The notes beneath the pieces were generated by a model. The model worked only from the letters and a program-made list of their open reading frames with translations. It was not told the DNA's origin and searched no databases. 64,000 bases of DNA from positions 372,001 to 436,000 of the forward strand of contig CBDATC010000001.1 in the NCBI GenBank assembly GCA_965199765.1, in the 5' to 3' direction. Below, in pieces: positions 26,594 to 35,420 of this stretch (positions within the stretch are counted from its first letter, which is position 1; each line of letters opens with the position of its first letter). The DNA comes from JAPOXR01 sp965199765. Its GTDB lineage: Bacteria > Pseudomonadota > Alphaproteobacteria > Rhodobacterales > Rhodobacteraceae. Both the position numbers and the translations under genes were made by a program.

Positions 26594-28267
26594 TCAGCCA
26601 ATTGCCGGAAAGCTCCAATCGTCCGCGTCCGTTTTCACGATCGATTTGAAATCCGGAGCACCCTGATACATCGTGATCCGGGTCCAAAGATCAGATTTTG
26701 GATCAAACTTCGTTGCGCCGAAGAACGCGAGTTTGCATCGCAGAAGTTCAATCGGACGCATGCCAAGTTCAATCAAATTTGCGTAAATTTCCGCGTAAGG
26801 GAAAGCGTCGACAGTCTGCAATCGCCGTACAGTATGACGGAATTCCGGATAATCGCTAACAAATTCAGCCATGGTCCTTGATTGATCGGTATCGGACAAT
26901 GCCTTGCCAAGGTCGTGGTACTGGTGTGCTGTATCCAATGGAAGGGCGCGTTCAGATCCAATATCCCGCGCTTTGTCTCCTAGCCTCGGCTCCAATTTTT
27001 CTTCCGAAACATACCAGAACAGTCGGGCGGCCTCAGGACGCTCAAAGTCAATTTTCTGAATCCAGCCGCAATTTCTATCGAACACCCGTTTAAACAATGA
27101 GACCGGCATGGAAGGATCAAAAACAGCATTGGCTTCGCTTGCCATCCACAATCCGAGCTCGTCGACCAATTCGCCATGCGGTTCAATAATCAAAGAAACT
27201 AACAATTCCTGACATTCCAAGGAAAATGAACCGCTTTGACACAGTAAGTTCCGCCACGGATAGGGCTGATCAGTCCTGCGCGACAGAGTGTAAGATTCGA
27301 GTTCAGCTAATTCATGCAGGAGTTGCGCATTCTTCTGCCTCTGGCACTCGTCTTCGATACGCATTTCCTGGATATGTGTGAGTGCGCGCGCCAACAATTC
27401 AATAAATCTTTGGTATTTTCCGGAATCTGTCCGCTCAATTGCCAAAACACGCGCCAAAGCTGTTTCACGAGCCAAGACCCAATTGTGAATTAAGATTGGG
27501 TGGCCAATCAAGAACGGGGCCATTCCAAGTCCAGTCGCGTTTCCGATGCCCAATTGCCGACTGACTCTGGGAGCTAAAGGGACGAAATCGTCGGGGTTTC
27601 TGTGGTATGCGACATGCTGAACCAAATCATGCGTAAAGCCGCGGATCAGCCAAACCGTTAGCATCTCAGCCTGAAAAGGCGATGCCAAGGCCGGTCTGGA
27701 TGCATAAAGCGAGCGATCAGCGAGGCCGAATTTACCATTGCCATAGACCGCCGTGGTCCGCATCAGATACCCAACCTTGCGAATTGACTCCGCATCGGGC
27801 TGCCTGCCTCCGGCAAGGTTCTGTGCTACCAATTCAAACATGCGCACGCTTTTGTTGGCGCGGCTGAGCACCAAATCATCCGGCCCGTATCGTCCGGCTT
27901 CCTGGCGCACAGCATTCCGCCGAATCCGTTCAAGCTGAGTTTTGTCCGGTATGCCGTTGCGAAGCACGAATGTGGTGTCCCACGCTTCCGCGATAACACG
28001 GTCAGTTCTGTCCTTCTCGTCGAGTGGATTGCTAAATGCACACAGGCTGTAGCGAAAACCACCCATCTCCAGCGAATAGACAGCTTGACCATAACCGCGC
28101 GGGTCGAATTCCCATAATTCTCGGGACACATTAACCTGGGTTGAATTCAATGTGCGTATCAATTGGCGCATGAAGCTCAGGCGGGTCGGGTGCGACGCTC
28201 CCATGCGGTCCAGTCGCATTACTCGATCGGGACGGCGTAAAGCCACCTGCGGGATTTCAGCCATCAT
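26594..28267 (-). CDS. Conserved-looking protein of unknown function in the choline-sulfate operon
   Basis: About 557 residues. I do not recognise the family. The start ATG ATG at 28267/28264 overlaps the stop of the M19-like gene, giving tight translational coupling; the longer frame to 28330 would overlap that gene by 74 bp. The protein is soluble and rich in Arg and Leu, with no signal peptide. Distinct stretches are VSRELWEFDPRGYGQAVY, YGNGKFGLADRS, GFTHDLVQHVAYHRNPDD and GIGNATGLGMAPFLIGHP. The Gly-rich last stretch and the His pair could line an active site, but this is a guess. Its length, clean coding and embedding in a five-gene operon argue for a real enzyme. Confidence 0.85.
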   Translation of the reverse strand: MMAEIPQVALRRPDRVMRLDRMGASHPTRLSFMRQLIRTLNSTQVNVSRELWEFDPRGYGQAVYSLEMGGFRYSLCAFSNPLDEKDRTDRVIAEAWDTTFVLRNGIPDKTQLERIRRNAVRQEAGRYGPDDLVLSRANKSVRMFELVAQNLAGGRQPDAESIRKVGYLMRTTAVYGNGKFGLADRSLYASRPALASPFQAEMLTVWLIRGFTHDLVQHVAYHRNPDDFVPLAPRVSRQLGIGNATGLGMAPFLIGHPILIHNWVLARETALARVLAIERTDSGKYQRFIELLARALTHIQEMRIEDECQRQKNAQLLHELAELESYTLSRRTDQPYPWRNLLCQSGSFSLECQELLVSLIIEPHGELVDELGLWMASEANAVFDPSMPVSLFKRVFDRNCGWIQKIDFERPEAARLFWYVSEEKLEPRLGDKARDIGSERALPLDTAHQYHDLGKALSDTDQSRTMAEFVSDYPEFRHTVRRLQTVDAFPYAEIYANLIELGMRPIELLRCKLAFFGATKFDPKSDLWTRITMYQGAPDFKSIVKTDADDWSFPAIG

Positions 28268-29252
28268 GATCCGGCAAATGGTCTTGTCGAACAAATGATT
28301 CCCGGAAAAACCGCCTCCAATTTTCTCCAAGCACCGCGGCGACTTCGTCCGTATTGAACCCGACTCGGGTTAATCCAGAGGCGATATTTCCAAAATGCAG
28401 ATTGGTTTGAAACCAATCCGCGGGCTTCGGAAACCCGGGCGCCGGCATCGTATCAAACGACCAACGTCCGTGCCGCATCCAATGCAACACCGAAGCAGGT
28501 TGATCTTGACAAAGATCGGATCCGATCCCCAACACAGAAACACCGTAGCGGTCAGCTATATCGGCTGCCATTTGACAAAACGCCTCGATCCGGCATTCAG
28601 AACCATTCTTCAAATGGAAAGGATATAACGACAACCCAAGCATTCCGCCGGTTTGCCTCAGCGCTTCCAAGACTTTGTCCGGAACGTTTCTTTTGACGAA
28701 GTGCCAGCTTCGCGGATTGGCATGGGTGACCGCGACCGGACGGGTTGACAATTCAATGGCTTCCATGGCCGTTCTTTCGCCAGCGTGGCTTAAATCAATG
28801 ATCATGCCGAGCCGGTTCATTTCGGCAATCACCTGCTTTCCCATAAGGGTGACACCGGTATCTTCGGTTTCTTGGTAGCCCGAACCCAGCAGCGATTGAT
28901 TGTTGTAGGTGAGTTGCATGAATCGAAGGCCAAGCCGATGCAGAATTTCAACCAGGCCCAGGTCATCTTCTATGCAAGCCGGATTCTGCACACCAAAAAA
29001 AACCGCCGTGCGGCTTGTTTGTCTTGCGCGCTGCAGATCATTATATTCGGTGCCATGCATTATCAGATCGGAATATTGCTCAAACCTGCGATTCCATCGA
29101 ATCAATGAAGCGACAACATCACGAAACGATCCGTGATATGAAATGGTAGCGTGAACGGCATCAACGCCCCCCTCACGCATTTGCTGGAACACTTTTGCCG
29201 ACCAATTGGCGAATTGAAGCGCGTCAATCAAATACGGCTTGTTCTGCTGCAT
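28257..29252 (-). CDS. M19 membrane-dipeptidase-like protein with degenerate metal site
   Basis: This 331-residue protein has the amidohydrolase fold of renal or membrane dipeptidase (peptidase M19). The core IIDLSHAGERTAMEA (H156) and PVAVTHANPRS (H177) keep the two later metal-binding histidines. The N-terminal HxD metal motif is replaced by LIDALQFANW at residues 8-17, and the bridging Glu region reads GVQNPACIED. Ordinary dipeptidase activity is therefore doubtful. From memory, a similar variant is encoded beside dimethylglycine and glycine-betaine catabolic genes in Pseudomonas. Here it sits directly after betA (70 bp) and overlaps the next gene, so a role in choline-derived metabolism is likely but unproven. 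Confidence 0.88.
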   Translation of the reverse strand: MQQNKPYLIDALQFANWSAKVFQQMREGGVDAVHATISYHGSFRDVVASLIRWNRRFEQYSDLIMHGTEYNDLQRARQTSRTAVFFGVQNPACIEDDLGLVEILHRLGLRFMQLTYNNQSLLGSGYQETEDTGVTLMGKQVIAEMNRLGMIIDLSHAGERTAMEAIELSTRPVAVTHANPRSWHFVKRNVPDKVLEALRQTGGMLGLSLYPFHLKNGSECRIEAFCQMAADIADRYGVSVLGIGSDLCQDQPASVLHWMRHGRWSFDTMPAPGFPKPADWFQTNLHFGNIASGLTRVGFNTDEVAAVLGENWRRFFRESFVRQDHLPDHDG

Positions 29253-29322
29253 TCCACCTGATCCACCCGGGTTTGCGGGTTCTGTCCGCGGCCACTAATC
29301 AATTCCGCTGCATCGAGATACC

Positions 29323-30987
29323 TCACCGATCACTTTCCTGCCAGCGTGGATTGATCCACACATCGGATTCCTCGCGCGGCAGCGGACTGCGGCCGAGAAT
29401 GTGATCTGAGGCTTTTTCCGCTACCATAATTGTCGGAGCGTTAAGATTTCCGTTGGTAATGCGCGGAAACACTGAACAATCCACAACACGCAGTTTATCG
29501 GTACCTATAACCCGACACTTTTCGTCTACGACGGTTCCCCGGTCTGTTGCCCGTCCCATCCGGTTCGTGCAGCTAGGGTGGTACGAACTCTCTGCTGTCT
29601 GCCGCACATACTCGTCTAGCTCCTCATCAGTTTGCATGGCTGCGCCGGGTTTGATCTCCGGACCTCGCAGATCATCAAACGCAGGCTGCGAGAAAATTTC
29701 GCGCGTCAATCTGATACAATGGCGGAAATCGATCCAATCCTGTGGATCGGACATATAGTTGAAGCGAATAACAGGCGAATCTTTGGGATCAGCGCTGCGC
29801 AGCTTCACTGATCCTCTTGATCCCGACCTCATTGGACCAACATGCGCCTGAAACCCATGCCCTTCTGCGGCCGATACTCCATCATAACGCGCTGCGACCG
29901 GCAAAAAGTGGTACTGGATATCCGGATATGCCACCCCTGGCTTTGAACGCACAAAAGCAGCGGATTCAAAATGATTCGTAGCTCCCACTCCATCTCGAAA
30001 CAGCAACCATCGCAGGCTAACCGCAGCCTTCCCAAAAAAATTCCAGTATTTGTTCAATGTGATCGGCTGGGTGCAGCTTTGCTGAATCAGTATTTCCAAA
30101 TGGTCCTGAAGATTTTCCCCGACTCCGGGTCGGTCAGCAACAACCGATATGCCATGTTTCAACAATTCATCAGACGGACCGACACCCGACAGCAGAAGCA
30201 GCTTTGGCGAATTGAAGGCTGAAGCGGAAACAATTACTTCTCGGTTCGCCCGGATTACTTCAATCCGCCCGCGGCGTTCGACTTCAACACCGATCGCACT
30301 TTGGTTTTCAAATACGACCCGGCGAACAAAGCACTTCATCAAATTTGCATTTGATCGGCGCAGAGCAGGCTTCAGATAAGCGGCTGCAGCCGACCATCTG
30401 CGTCCCTTCCAAACCGTCTGATCCATCGGGCCGAATCCTTCCTGCACCCGACCGTTATAGTCGCCTGTCAACGGAAACCCCGCTTGCGAACCAGCGGCTT
30501 CGAATGCCTTGAACAATGGATTGCTCCGCGTTCCCCTCTGCACGTGCAATGGACCTGCATTGCCCCGTCGCTCAGGATCTCCGCCATGTCCGCCGTCGTG
30601 CCAGCATTCCATCCGCCGAAAATAAGGGAAAACGTCGCTCGAAGACCACCCGTTCGCACCTGACTGTGCCCAATAATCGAAATCACGGGCATGGCCGCGC
30701 ACATAAACCATACCGTTTATGGAGGACGATCCGCCAATGACCTTGCCCCTTGGCGCTTGAAGGATTCTGCCGTTCAAATTGGGTTCAGGTTCTGTGTAGT
30801 ATCCCCAATCATAAAGCCGCATACCCATCGGATACGACAAAGCCGCCGGCATTTGAATGAACGGACCCATATCCGTTCCACCGTATTCAAGCACCAGCAC
30901 CGAAGATTTGCGGTCCTCAGACAGGCGGTAAGCCAATACCGAACCTGCGCTTCCCGAACCAACAATGACAAAATCTGCCGACGTCAT
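29323..30987 (-). CDS. betA: Choline dehydrogenase (GMC oxidoreductase)
   Basis: About 554 residues. BetA oxidises choline to betaine aldehyde, and can go on to betaine, using FAD and the respiratory chain. The N-terminal dinucleotide-binding motif is DFVIVGSGSAGSVLAYRL. GMC signature 1 is GKVIGGSSSINGMVYVRG, and NHFESAAFVRS and IQYHFLPVAARYDG are BetA-specific. The catalytic pair lies in SYHPSCTNRMG (His) and NGNLNAPTIMV (Asn). The start ATG at 30987 removes five residues from the longer TTG frame. It follows betC by about 40 bp and is cotranscribed with it. Neither betB (betaine aldehyde dehydrogenase) nor betI is adjacent. Confidence 0.95.
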   Translation of the reverse strand: MTSADFVIVGSGSAGSVLAYRLSEDRKSSVLVLEYGGTDMGPFIQMPAALSYPMGMRLYDWGYYTEPEPNLNGRILQAPRGKVIGGSSSINGMVYVRGHARDFDYWAQSGANGWSSSDVFPYFRRMECWHDGGHGGDPERRGNAGPLHVQRGTRSNPLFKAFEAAGSQAGFPLTGDYNGRVQEGFGPMDQTVWKGRRWSAAAAYLKPALRRSNANLMKCFVRRVVFENQSAIGVEVERRGRIEVIRANREVIVSASAFNSPKLLLLSGVGPSDELLKHGISVVADRPGVGENLQDHLEILIQQSCTQPITLNKYWNFFGKAAVSLRWLLFRDGVGATNHFESAAFVRSKPGVAYPDIQYHFLPVAARYDGVSAAEGHGFQAHVGPMRSGSRGSVKLRSADPKDSPVIRFNYMSDPQDWIDFRHCIRLTREIFSQPAFDDLRGPEIKPGAAMQTDEELDEYVRQTAESSYHPSCTNRMGRATDRGTVVDEKCRVIGTDKLRVVDCSVFPRITNGNLNAPTIMVAEKASDHILGRSPLPREESDVWINPRWQESDR

Positions 30988-31029
30988 TTCAACTGTTCGC
31001 AAATCTCTCGCAATTCCGGATTAAGATCC

Positions 31030-32553
31030 CTACTCTCCTTTCGGAAACCGCTGACTTTCTTCCAATGTGTTGAGGTCCATATGGTTGCGCATATAGCGTT
31101 CTGCAGCTTTTTGCAGCGGTTGGTAATCCCAAGGGAAATAGTTCCCATTCCGAAGTGATTGGTAAACGATGCGCCGTTGAACCTGCGACTGGGTGACTGC
31201 GGCCTTCAGGCTCTCTAAATCCCACTTTGCCCTCATCATGCTGTCGAGGCGCTCAAAAGCCTCGGCTCCGTCTGGATCATTCGCACAGTTGACTTGTTCC
31301 CAAGGGTCAGCGACGAGGTTGAACAGCATCGGAGGATCGCCATGACAGGTTATGAGTTTCCAATCATCTTGCCGCAAAGAAACCATTGGCGACGGTGAAG
31401 CCTCCGCCATGTATTCCATGTAGACCGGGCGCGGTTCCGCTCGGCCATCCATATCGGGCAAGAGCGATTTGCCGTCCGTCCACGGTGCTGTTTCTTCGGT
31501 CTTGATGTCGGCGATTTCAGTCAAGGTTGGGGCAACATCAATGATGCTAACGGGATGCGACACACATCGCCCAGAGATACCCGGCGCATTGATTAACAAC
31601 GGCACTCTGGCTGACCATTCAAAAAAACACATTTTGAACCAAAGCCCGCGTTCACCGAGCATGTCGCCGTGGTCGGCAAGAAAAACAATGACGGTTCGAT
31701 CTTCTTGGCGGATTCCCCTTAAGGCGGTCAACACATCGCCTATGCGAGCATCAATATATGAAATATTGGCAAAATAGGCTCTTCGTGCCCGGCGGATGTC
31801 ATTTTCGGTTATCCGATGAGACCGCCAATCACTTGCGTCCAGTATTCTTTGCGCGTGCGGATCTTGAGCATGATAATCAATTGACGGGACGAGTGGCTCT
31901 AAATGATCGCAATCCTCGTACAGATCCCAGTATTTTCGTCTGCTGACATACGGATCATGAGGATGCGTAAAGCTGACCGTCAGCATCCATGGACGGGTAT
32001 CCCTCTTGGTTCCGTACTCGTAAATTTTCCTGATAGCGTGGTATGCAACTTCGTCGTCATATTCGAGTTGATGGGTTGTTTCCGCCACCCCTGCTGACGC
32101 CACGCTTCCGAGGTTATGGTACCACCAATCAATTCGATCATCTGGACGCAGATAATTCGGAGTCCAGCCGAAATCGGCCGGGTAAATGTCGGTCGTAAGC
32201 CTTTCCTCATAGCCGTGCAGCTGATCTGGGCCAACAAAGTGCATTTTTCCGCTGAGGCAAGTCTGATAACCCTTCCGCCGCAAATGGTGTGCAAAGGTCG
32301 GTATATCGCTCGCGAATTCCGCGGCATTGTCATAGACACGGGTTCGAGAGCCAAGCTGCCCTGACATGAAAGATGCTCTTGCCGGCGCGCAAAGAGGGAA
32401 CGGTGTATATACATTCCCGAATCGGGATGCATTGTCGGCGATTTTGTTAAGATTGGGAGTATGCAGCCAACCCTCTGGACCGTCCGGAAAGAGAGGACCT
32501 GCGAGTTGATCAACCATAAAGATCAAAATATTGAGTGGCGGCTTCAAAGACAT
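31030..32553 (-). CDS. betC: Choline-sulfatase
   Basis: This 507-residue enzyme hydrolyses choline-O-sulfate to choline and sulfate. The type I sulfatase signature is CAPAR at residues 55-59; Cys55 is the residue matured to formylglycine. Metal-binding segments are FMVDQLAG near the N terminus and FLADHGDMLGE mid-protein. The segments KMHFVGPDQLHGYEERLTTD and DFGWTPNY, and the C terminus RYMRNHMDLNTLEESQRFP, are diagnostic of BetC as I remember the Sinorhizobium enzyme. No signal peptide is present, so it acts in the cytoplasm on imported substrate. A GAGGA ribosome binding site lies close before the ATG. It is the first gene of the operon. No choline-sulfate transporter is adjacent. Confidence 0.96.
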   Translation of the reverse strand: MSLKPPLNILIFMVDQLAGPLFPDGPEGWLHTPNLNKIADNASRFGNVYTPFPLCAPARASFMSGQLGSRTRVYDNAAEFASDIPTFAHHLRRKGYQTCLSGKMHFVGPDQLHGYEERLTTDIYPADFGWTPNYLRPDDRIDWWYHNLGSVASAGVAETTHQLEYDDEVAYHAIRKIYEYGTKRDTRPWMLTVSFTHPHDPYVSRRKYWDLYEDCDHLEPLVPSIDYHAQDPHAQRILDASDWRSHRITENDIRRARRAYFANISYIDARIGDVLTALRGIRQEDRTVIVFLADHGDMLGERGLWFKMCFFEWSARVPLLINAPGISGRCVSHPVSIIDVAPTLTEIADIKTEETAPWTDGKSLLPDMDGRAEPRPVYMEYMAEASPSPMVSLRQDDWKLITCHGDPPMLFNLVADPWEQVNCANDPDGAEAFERLDSMMRAKWDLESLKAAVTQSQVQRRIVYQSLRNGNYFPWDYQPLQKAAERYMRNHMDLNTLEESQRFPKGE

Positions 32554-32952
32554 TCCTCAACCGAAGCACAGAGCCGCGTCAACCGCAAGCTATTCTGATG
32601 TTATGGTTCGGCAAAGATTCGAAGACGTGATCACATGCTTATTTTCCTCTGACTAGTGTTGTTGCATAATTTTCGGCGCAAAATCAAAGAATTGACATGC
32701 TGCAGGTGCTGTTCGGAAACATCATGGTCGATTGACGGGCCGCTGCGCGAGATGAAACTTCAACCTAACGGAGCCGCCGTCGCATGACTGAAAGTGCGAA
32801 AGATTCTGGACACTACCCAGAACAACAAACAATTGCGACGATCAATCACATAAAGATGGGCGTGCCAGTTCCCTTATGGACTGCTTTCTGTTAGTGCTTT
32901 TCTGGACACTTCAGGTAGTTTTGCCGCCAGCTTTCCTTGGAGCAATGAATAA
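32554..32952. other. Intergenic region upstream of betC containing mobile-element debris
   Basis: About 400 bp with no gene. The betC-proximal part should hold the betC promoter. The rest carries an 82-bp dispersed repeat (32737-32818) and, 96 bp after one TCTGGACACT, a second copy of that decamer at 32901-32910, probably ends of a decayed insertion. Confidence 0.45.
32737..32818 (+). repeat. 82-bp dispersed repeat, copy 1
   Basis: This sequence is identical at 81 of 82 positions, in direct orientation, to 54762-54843; the difference is C here and A there within AAC(C/A)TAACGG. It ends at CTGGACACTACCC and contains a short frame starting ATGACTGAAAGTGCG. It lies between betC and fic. Near-identity over 82 bp in unrelated contexts indicates a recently dispersed element or IS fragment. 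Confidence 0.85.
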
Positions 32953-34065
32953 TCACGGGGCTTTATAATGCTCAATATCGTTTCTGTCTCTGGTGAGCAA
33001 CTGCATCAGCTTAGGATGGATGAAAAGCCGCTCTCGGCCTGCCTGCTGTTCCACTAAAACACCAATACTGGCTAACTTTTTAAGGTATTCCGAAGCCGTC
33101 TGTCGCTTGGCAATGTTGGCATCTACCAGATTGCTTATGCGGCAATAAGGCTGCTCAAAAATAGTGTCAACCAACTCGCGGCTATAAATCTTTGGCAGCT
33201 GCTCTCGCACATAATTCGCCGTATGGTCAGCCAAAGAGCGGATGCTGAGTATTTTCTGAGTTGTCCACTGCGCCGTGCTTTCAACAGCCTCAAGCATGTA
33301 CAACAACCAGGACTCCCAAGCCTGTTCTCGGGTCACAGCCAGCAGGCCGCTATAGTACTGAGCTTTATTGGCAATGATATAGCGACTCAAGTATAATATA
33401 GGCAGGGTCAGCAGTTCCTCTTGCACCAGATACAGGATATTGAGAATTCGGCCAGTACGACCATTACCATCAGTAAAGGGATGAATAGCCTCAAACTGGT
33501 AGTGCATGACCGCCATACGAATCAGCGGGTCCAGCTCTGGCTGCTCATGCAGAAAGCTTTCCCAGTTGCTCAACAGGTCTCGTAATTCCTTTTCGCCCGC
33601 TGGTGGAGTACTAATGATTTCACCGGTTCTGTCGTTAGCCAGCGCCGTTCCCGGCACTTTGCGCACAGCCATATCGACACCTCTAATCTGGCTACAGATA
33701 GACTCGGCCATGTTGGTGTTAATGGGTCGCCATGTCAGTGCCTGCCAGCCTTCGTACAGAGCCTTGCGGCAGCGAAGCGCTTCTTTGGTGGCCGGGTCGG
33801 CATGCGCCGTATCACTATCGGCGTACTGAAAGAGCTTATCGGTGGTGGTGACGATATTTTCGATTTCCGAGCTATCCTTGGCTTCCAATATGGGCAGGGT
33901 GTTAATCAACATGCCCTGATTAGGGATTAACTCTGCCGCCTGCTTGAGTTCAGCGAGGGCAGCCCGGGCAGAAATACACTGCTTTAATACGGCCTTGGTT
34001 TCCAGCTCAACACTTGGGGGCAGCAAGGGAAGATCGTTATACGGTTTTTCAGGGTGCCAGCTCAT
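32953..34065 (-). CDS. Fic family adenylyltransferase with C-terminal winged-helix domain
   Basis: This 370-residue class II Fic protein is expected to transfer AMP to hydroxyl side chains of target proteins. The Fic active-site motif HPFTDGNGRTGR is at residues 195-206 and is intact. The inhibitory helix motif SSEIEN is at residues 65-70, so activity is self-restrained. The C-terminal part, from about residue 300 (RISNLVDANIAKRQTASEYL onwards), reads as a winged helix-turn-helix. The N terminus PEKPYNDLPLLPP strongly resembles the Shewanella-type Fic. It stands alone, without a Doc/Phd antitoxin, between an 82-bp repeat and an IS copy, with an AT-rich promoter, so horizontal acquisition, perhaps from a gammaproteobacterium, is likely. 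Confidence 0.93.
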   Translation of the reverse strand: MSWHPEKPYNDLPLLPPSVELETKAVLKQCISARAALAELKQAAELIPNQGMLINTLPILEAKDSSEIENIVTTTDKLFQYADSDTAHADPATKEALRCRKALYEGWQALTWRPINTNMAESICSQIRGVDMAVRKVPGTALANDRTGEIISTPPAGEKELRDLLSNWESFLHEQPELDPLIRMAVMHYQFEAIHPFTDGNGRTGRILNILYLVQEELLTLPILYLSRYIIANKAQYYSGLLAVTREQAWESWLLYMLEAVESTAQWTTQKILSIRSLADHTANYVREQLPKIYSRELVDTIFEQPYCRISNLVDANIAKRQTASEYLKKLASIGVLVEQQAGRERLFIHPKLMQLLTRDRNDIEHYKAP

Positions 34066-34087
34066 ATATTTATAAATTTTAATTTTT

Positions 34088-34144
34088 TCGACATATCGAC
34101 AGCTTATGTCGATAGCATCAACACATCAAGAAACTATGTCGACA
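34088..34144 (-). promoter_or_regulatory. Iterated TATGTCGA/TCGACATA motifs upstream of fic
   Basis: Within 57 AT-rich bases just before fic are TCGACATA (34088-34095), TCGACA (34096-34101), TATGTCGA (34105-34112) and TATGTCGA extended to the palindrome TGTCGACA (34137-34144). Such repetition of one half-site in both orientations is typical of an operator. The winged-helix tail of Fic is an obvious candidate binder. Confidence 0.55.
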
Positions 34145-34175
34145 TTTTTCCAGAATATAAATATATTGAGCGATA

Positions 34176-35281
34176 GAGCCTTTTGCAAAATTCCTTGACG
34201 ATGCCGGCCTTCGGAGCTCCGGTCCGGCTGTCGGTCGCCGCCCTGGCCCTGATAACGGGCTTGAAGGGTCGGGATTCGTCCTGATTCACCGTGCCAGAGC
34301 CGACTTGGCCCTTTTTTTGGATGCCGGCCTTTATCGAGGCGAGCGGGAGCGCCTTCCTGAGACAGGAAGCTCTCCGGAGGGCGGTGCCCCCAAGGGGGTG
34401 AAGCCGGTTCAGATGTTCATGCGCATCATCTGATCGGTCAGCAGGGCGATCACGCCGAACATCAGATGACAGAACACTTTCCTACAGCCGCGCACCCGGA
34501 CATGCTTCGCCCCGAACTGGTCCTTGAGGCGGCCGAAGAAGCGCTCCACCGTCGAGCGTTCCCGCATGCGCGCCGTTTCGGCCGGCACATGACGCGCGGC
34601 GCGGTCGGCCCGCCGCCGGCTGTGAAGCTTCGCCTTGAGCTCCCGGTTCCGCCGCGGGTTCGGCTCGATCAGGGGAACATCGCCGCCAGGGGCAGAGCCG
34701 CCTGGCTGTCATGCAGCGAGGCCGATGTGAAAAGGCAGCTGACCGGGATGCCGCCGTCGGCGACATCGGCATGGAGCTTGTATCCCTTCCGGAAATTGCG
34801 GCAGCCCCTGCTGTCCTTCTTGACGCCGAAGTCGCAGGCCGAGGGAAGATCCCCGATCATCTCTTCGAGCGTCATCCTTTTCTGACGCTGAAGGCGGGTG
34901 AGCGGTTTTTCACCTCCTAGCTCTTTCATGGACGGCTCGTACGACGCTTCGGAGGCAACTTCACCCCGGTGCGGCCAACCGCAAATCAGCCCCAATACGC
35001 GGTCATGATGCAGACGATCGATCAGAGACCTGGCGCAGACAGGCCAAAGACCGCATGCTTCCGTTGAAAATCGGTGAAACCCGGAGAAATTTCGGGTTTC
35101 ACAAATGTTAGTTCAAAGAAGTTGGTGCTTCAAATCAGACAATCAGACGAATCTGGCCGAAATCAAACGATGATAGAGGTATCCGCACCACGGACGGAAA
35201 ACTCCTTGCAACCCCGCACCCCCACGATTTCAGCGCTTTCTCTCAAAATCCTGGGTGCGAGACCTATTTTTAAAAGGGCTC
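34176..35281 (-). mobile_element. Decayed IS copy (IS5/IS4-like DDE element)
   Basis: An insertion sequence of about 1.1 kb lies between terminal inverted repeats GAGCCTTTTGCAAAAT (from 34176) and ATTTTTAAAAGGGCTC (to 35281). Its GC content is clearly above its surroundings. It contains a transposase pseudogene on the minus strand. A related right-hand end is present at 37826-37914. No clear target duplication is visible. Confidence 0.7.
34409..34995 (-). pseudogene. Transposase pseudogene with internal deletion and frameshift
   Basis: The 5' part reads ACDFGVKKDSRGCRNFRKGY and LHADVADGGIPVSCLFTSAS, then HDSQAALPLA. The frame then shifts near 34680 and continues VPLIEPNPRRNRELK, STVERFFGRLKDQFG and HVRVRGCRKVFCHLMFGVIA to a stop at 34409. 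In intact relatives, as I remember them, about 35-40 residues including the second catalytic Asp lie between these parts. That segment is missing here, so the enzyme is dead. The N-terminal region is also incomplete. Confidence 0.75.
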
Positions 35282-35420
35282 AATTGACAACGAATTTATG
35301 TTGAAAGACTGGCAAGCTGACTAAATTGGGTTGATAGAACTCCAAAACAACCCTTATAAGCACGCTGACATTTCTTGGTTTCCGCGTTGAGGCTATTCCG
35401 GTGAAAGTCACACAGCCATA

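Noticed and set aside
32953..34065. Doc-type toxin of a toxin-antitoxin pair
   Set aside because: The protein has the full-length class II Fic architecture with an internal inhibitory motif (SSEIEN) and no antitoxin gene, so it is a self-inhibited Fic enzyme.
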